7,663 nt of DNA from Nitrososphaeraceae archaeon. GTDB taxonomy: Archaea > Thermoproteota > Nitrososphaeria > Nitrososphaerales > Nitrososphaeraceae. Below the pieces are notes generated by a model. That model searched no databases, was not told the origin of the DNA, and saw only the letters and a list, made by a program, of their open reading frames with translations. The stretch is from contig JASHSN010000079.1 of NCBI GenBank assembly GCA_030038695.1, positions 1 to 7,663 of the forward strand. The letters run 5' to 3'. The translations under genes and the position numbers were made by a program. This document shows, in pieces, positions 6,282 through 7,663 of this stretch; position 1 is the first letter of the stretch; every line of letters starts with the position of its first letter.

Positions 6282-6943
6282 ATTCGAACGTTGGGCTTCT
6301 CCTTCTTTAATTTTTCCCAATCATCAAGAAAAGCAGTTAAGCCCTTATCTGTTAGGGGATGCATTATCATCTTTGCCAAGATCTCCGGTGGGAGCGTTAC
6401 AACCTCTGCTCCTATCTTCCCAGCTTCGATAACATGGAGTGGATGCCTTATGCTCGCCACAAGTACTTCTGTGCTAAAGTCGTAGTTTCTAAAGATCTGA
6501 ACGACTTCTCTTATAAGGGACATGCCATCCTGTCCTGTGTCGTCCAGTCTCCCTATAAACGGGCTTACATAAGACGCACCTGCTTTAGCAGCCAATATCG
6601 CCTGATTGGTAGAGAAAATAAGCGTCACGTTAGTAGGTATGCCATCCAAAGTTAATTGTCTAATAGCTCTTAGACCGTCAGATATCATGGGAATTTTAAC
6701 AACAACGTTTTGCCCGTACTTCATTAGCCGATGGGCTTCTTCTACCATTTCTTCAGTTTTTGTACCGACCACTTCTAGACTTACTGGTCCTCTTACGATT
6801 CTAACAATTTCTCGCATCAAATCAGCAGGATCCTCCTTCTCTTTAGACAATAAAGTTGGGTTAGTAGTGATGCCATCGACGAGCCCCATATCGTTATATT
6901 TTTTTATTGAAGGAAGATTAGCAGAATCTAGAAATATTTTCAT
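6278..6943 (-). CDS. tal: transaldolase, short TalC/MipB-type
   Basis: A 221-residue single-domain TIM-barrel transaldolase, which moves a dihydroxyacetone unit between sugar phosphates in the non-oxidative pentose phosphate pathway. The start MKIFLDSANL is the family's usual N-terminus, which favours ATG 6943 over the in-frame GTG at 6952. Visible active-site features are D6, the TTNP motif (26-29), the Schiff-base lysine K83 in VVVKIP, and R132 in IGRLDD. Two positions separate transaldolase from fructose-6-phosphate aldolase: E. coli FSA has Q59 and Y131, whereas this protein has E57 and F129 at the matching places, as in true transaldolase. That predicts transaldolase rather than aldolase activity. 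The ATG overlaps the upstream transketolase stop as ATGA, so the two are an operon with likely coupled translation. Length is normal for the family. Confidence 0.95.
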   Translation of the reverse strand: MKIFLDSANLPSIKKYNDMGLVDGITTNPTLLSKEKEDPADLMREIVRIVRGPVSLEVVGTKTEEMVEEAHRLMKYGQNVVVKIPMISDGLRAIRQLTLDGIPTNVTLIFSTNQAILAAKAGASYVSPFIGRLDDTGQDGMSLIREVVQIFRNYDFSTEVLVASIRHPLHVIEAGKIGAEVVTLPPEILAKMIMHPLTDKGLTAFLDDWEKLKKEKPNVRI

Positions 6944-7663
6944 CTCATGCACCTACTCCTGCATTCGATAACAGCGTGCACTATCTCCTTTGCTGTTAAT
7001 CCATACTTTTCTAAAAGCGCATCGATCTCTTCATCTCTGGCAGATTCTCCAAATGTGTCACGTACGCCCAATCGTTTAATTGGCACGGGGTAACTCTCTG
7101 AAGATGACTCTGCTACAGCAGCACCGAGACCTCCAATCATACTATGTTCTTCAGCAGTTACTATAGCTCCGGTCTCCCTAGCACATTTTGCTACGAGATG
7201 AGAATCAATTGGTTTAATTGAAAACATGTCAATAACGCGACAAGCTATTGCGTAATTCGATTTCAAAATCTTGGCCGCATTTAGTGCCCTTGCAACCATC
7301 AGACCGCATGCAATAATAGTCGCATCGGAACCCTCATGCAAGGTGTTTCCTGTACCTATTTTGAATTTCACGCTGTCTTGGTAGATGACTTCGCTCGAAG
7401 GTCTAGCGAGTCTAACGTAAAATGGTCCAGGTTCCAGGGCTATTAATCTGATCAGACACCCAGTTGCAACGGCGTCAGCGGGCACGATTACTCGTAGATT
7501 GGGTATCGCTCTCATAGTTGAAAAATCTTCGATCTGTTGATGCGATGCCCCGTCAGCTCCTACAGTTAGACCAGCATGGGAAACAACAAGCTTCACATTC
7601 AAATTGGGATAGCATATTGTGTTACGGATTTGATCTAGACATCGTCCAGGAAGAAAAGCCGCA
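6940..7663 (-). CDS. transketolase C-terminal subunit, partial at right edge
   Basis: The last 240 residues of a split transketolase C-terminal (beta) subunit. The frame stays open to the window edge: upstream of the first in-frame TTG at 7602 it reads AAFLPGRCLDQIRNTICYPN, which is family sequence, so the true start lies outside. The visible part holds the end of the pyrimidine-binding domain (VGADGASHQQIEDFSTMRAI, then FYVRLARPSSE) and the C-terminal domain (GSDATIIACGLMVARAL, RVIDMFSIKPID, TAEEHSMIGGLGAAVAES). With an N-terminal subunit that binds the diphosphate of thiamine diphosphate, it would transfer two-carbon ketol units in the pentose phosphate pathway. Full subunits are about 310-330 residues, so roughly 70-90 are missing. 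DXS and pyruvate dehydrogenase E1-beta share the fold, but the pairing with transaldolase favours transketolase. The N-terminal subunit gene is expected just beyond the right edge. Confidence 0.93.
   Translation of the reverse strand, partial: AAFLPGRCLDQIRNTICYPNLNVKLVVSHAGLTVGADGASHQQIEDFSTMRAIPNLRVIVPADAVATGCLIRLIALEPGPFYVRLARPSSEVIYQDSVKFKIGTGNTLHEGSDATIIACGLMVARALNAAKILKSNYAIACRVIDMFSIKPIDSHLVAKCARETGAIVTAEEHSMIGGLGAAVAESSSESYPVPIKRLGVRDTFGESARDEEIDALLEKYGLTAKEIVHAVIECRSRCMR
6950..6954 (-). promoter_or_regulatory. ribosome binding site for the transaldolase
   Basis: Read on the minus strand, AGGTG lies six bases before ATG 6943 and complements the ACCT end of archaeal 16S rRNA. A second AGGAG at 6956-6960 lies twelve bases away. 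The site supports the 6943 start and falls inside the end of the transketolase gene. Confidence 0.45.

Noticed and set aside
6606..6971. 121-codon plus-strand frame opposite the transaldolase
   Set aside because: The minus-strand transaldolase has clear catalytic motifs throughout this stretch; the plus frame is its shadow.

Overview
The window looks archaeal. A transketolase split into separate subunit genes is followed, with a 4-base stop/start overlap, by a short transaldolase of the TalC/MipB type. Two genes have AT-rich TATA-like boxes about 28-30 bases before a possible start codon, which suggests leaderless or nearly leaderless transcription. The transaldolase has a GGTG-type ribosome binding site that fits the archaeal 16S rRNA end. 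Base composition is moderately AT-rich. From remembered protein similarity I favour Nitrososphaerota (Thaumarchaeota), with Thermoplasmatota as an alternative; no search was run.

Layout. Bases 1-214 hold at most the tail of an upstream gene plus a promoter. Bases 215-3272 are a two-gene operon on the plus strand: a large BchI/ChlI-like AAA+ ATPase and a BchD/ChlD-like VWA protein whose genes overlap by 17 bases. Bases 3273-3851 are a 579-base gap with no secure gene. It holds a possible 23-codon reading frame behind a strong Shine-Dalgarno sequence, a compact GAAA-capped hairpin and what may be a decayed small gene. Bases 3852-6281 are a second two-gene operon, three bases apart: a CobS/NorQ-like MoxR AAA+ ATPase and a CobT-like VWA protein. 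Bases 6278-7663 lie on the minus strand and hold the transaldolase and the C-terminal transketolase subunit, which runs off the right edge. The two blocks converge on a shared TTAA that gives each strand its stop codon.

How the genes fit together. The plus strand carries two complete but unrelated-looking ATPase + VWA modules side by side. Each has intact Walker A, Walker B, sensor and arginine-finger candidates in the ATPase and a near-intact MIDAS metal site in the VWA partner. In known systems (Mg-chelatase ChlI/ChlD, cobaltochelatase CobS/CobT, NorQ/NorD, CbbQ/CbbO) such pairs remodel or insert metal into a client protein. No client such as ChlH, CobN, a Rubisco or an NO reductase is in the window, so the substrate is unknown. 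The minus-strand pair belongs to the non-oxidative pentose phosphate pathway and has no obvious functional link with the modules.
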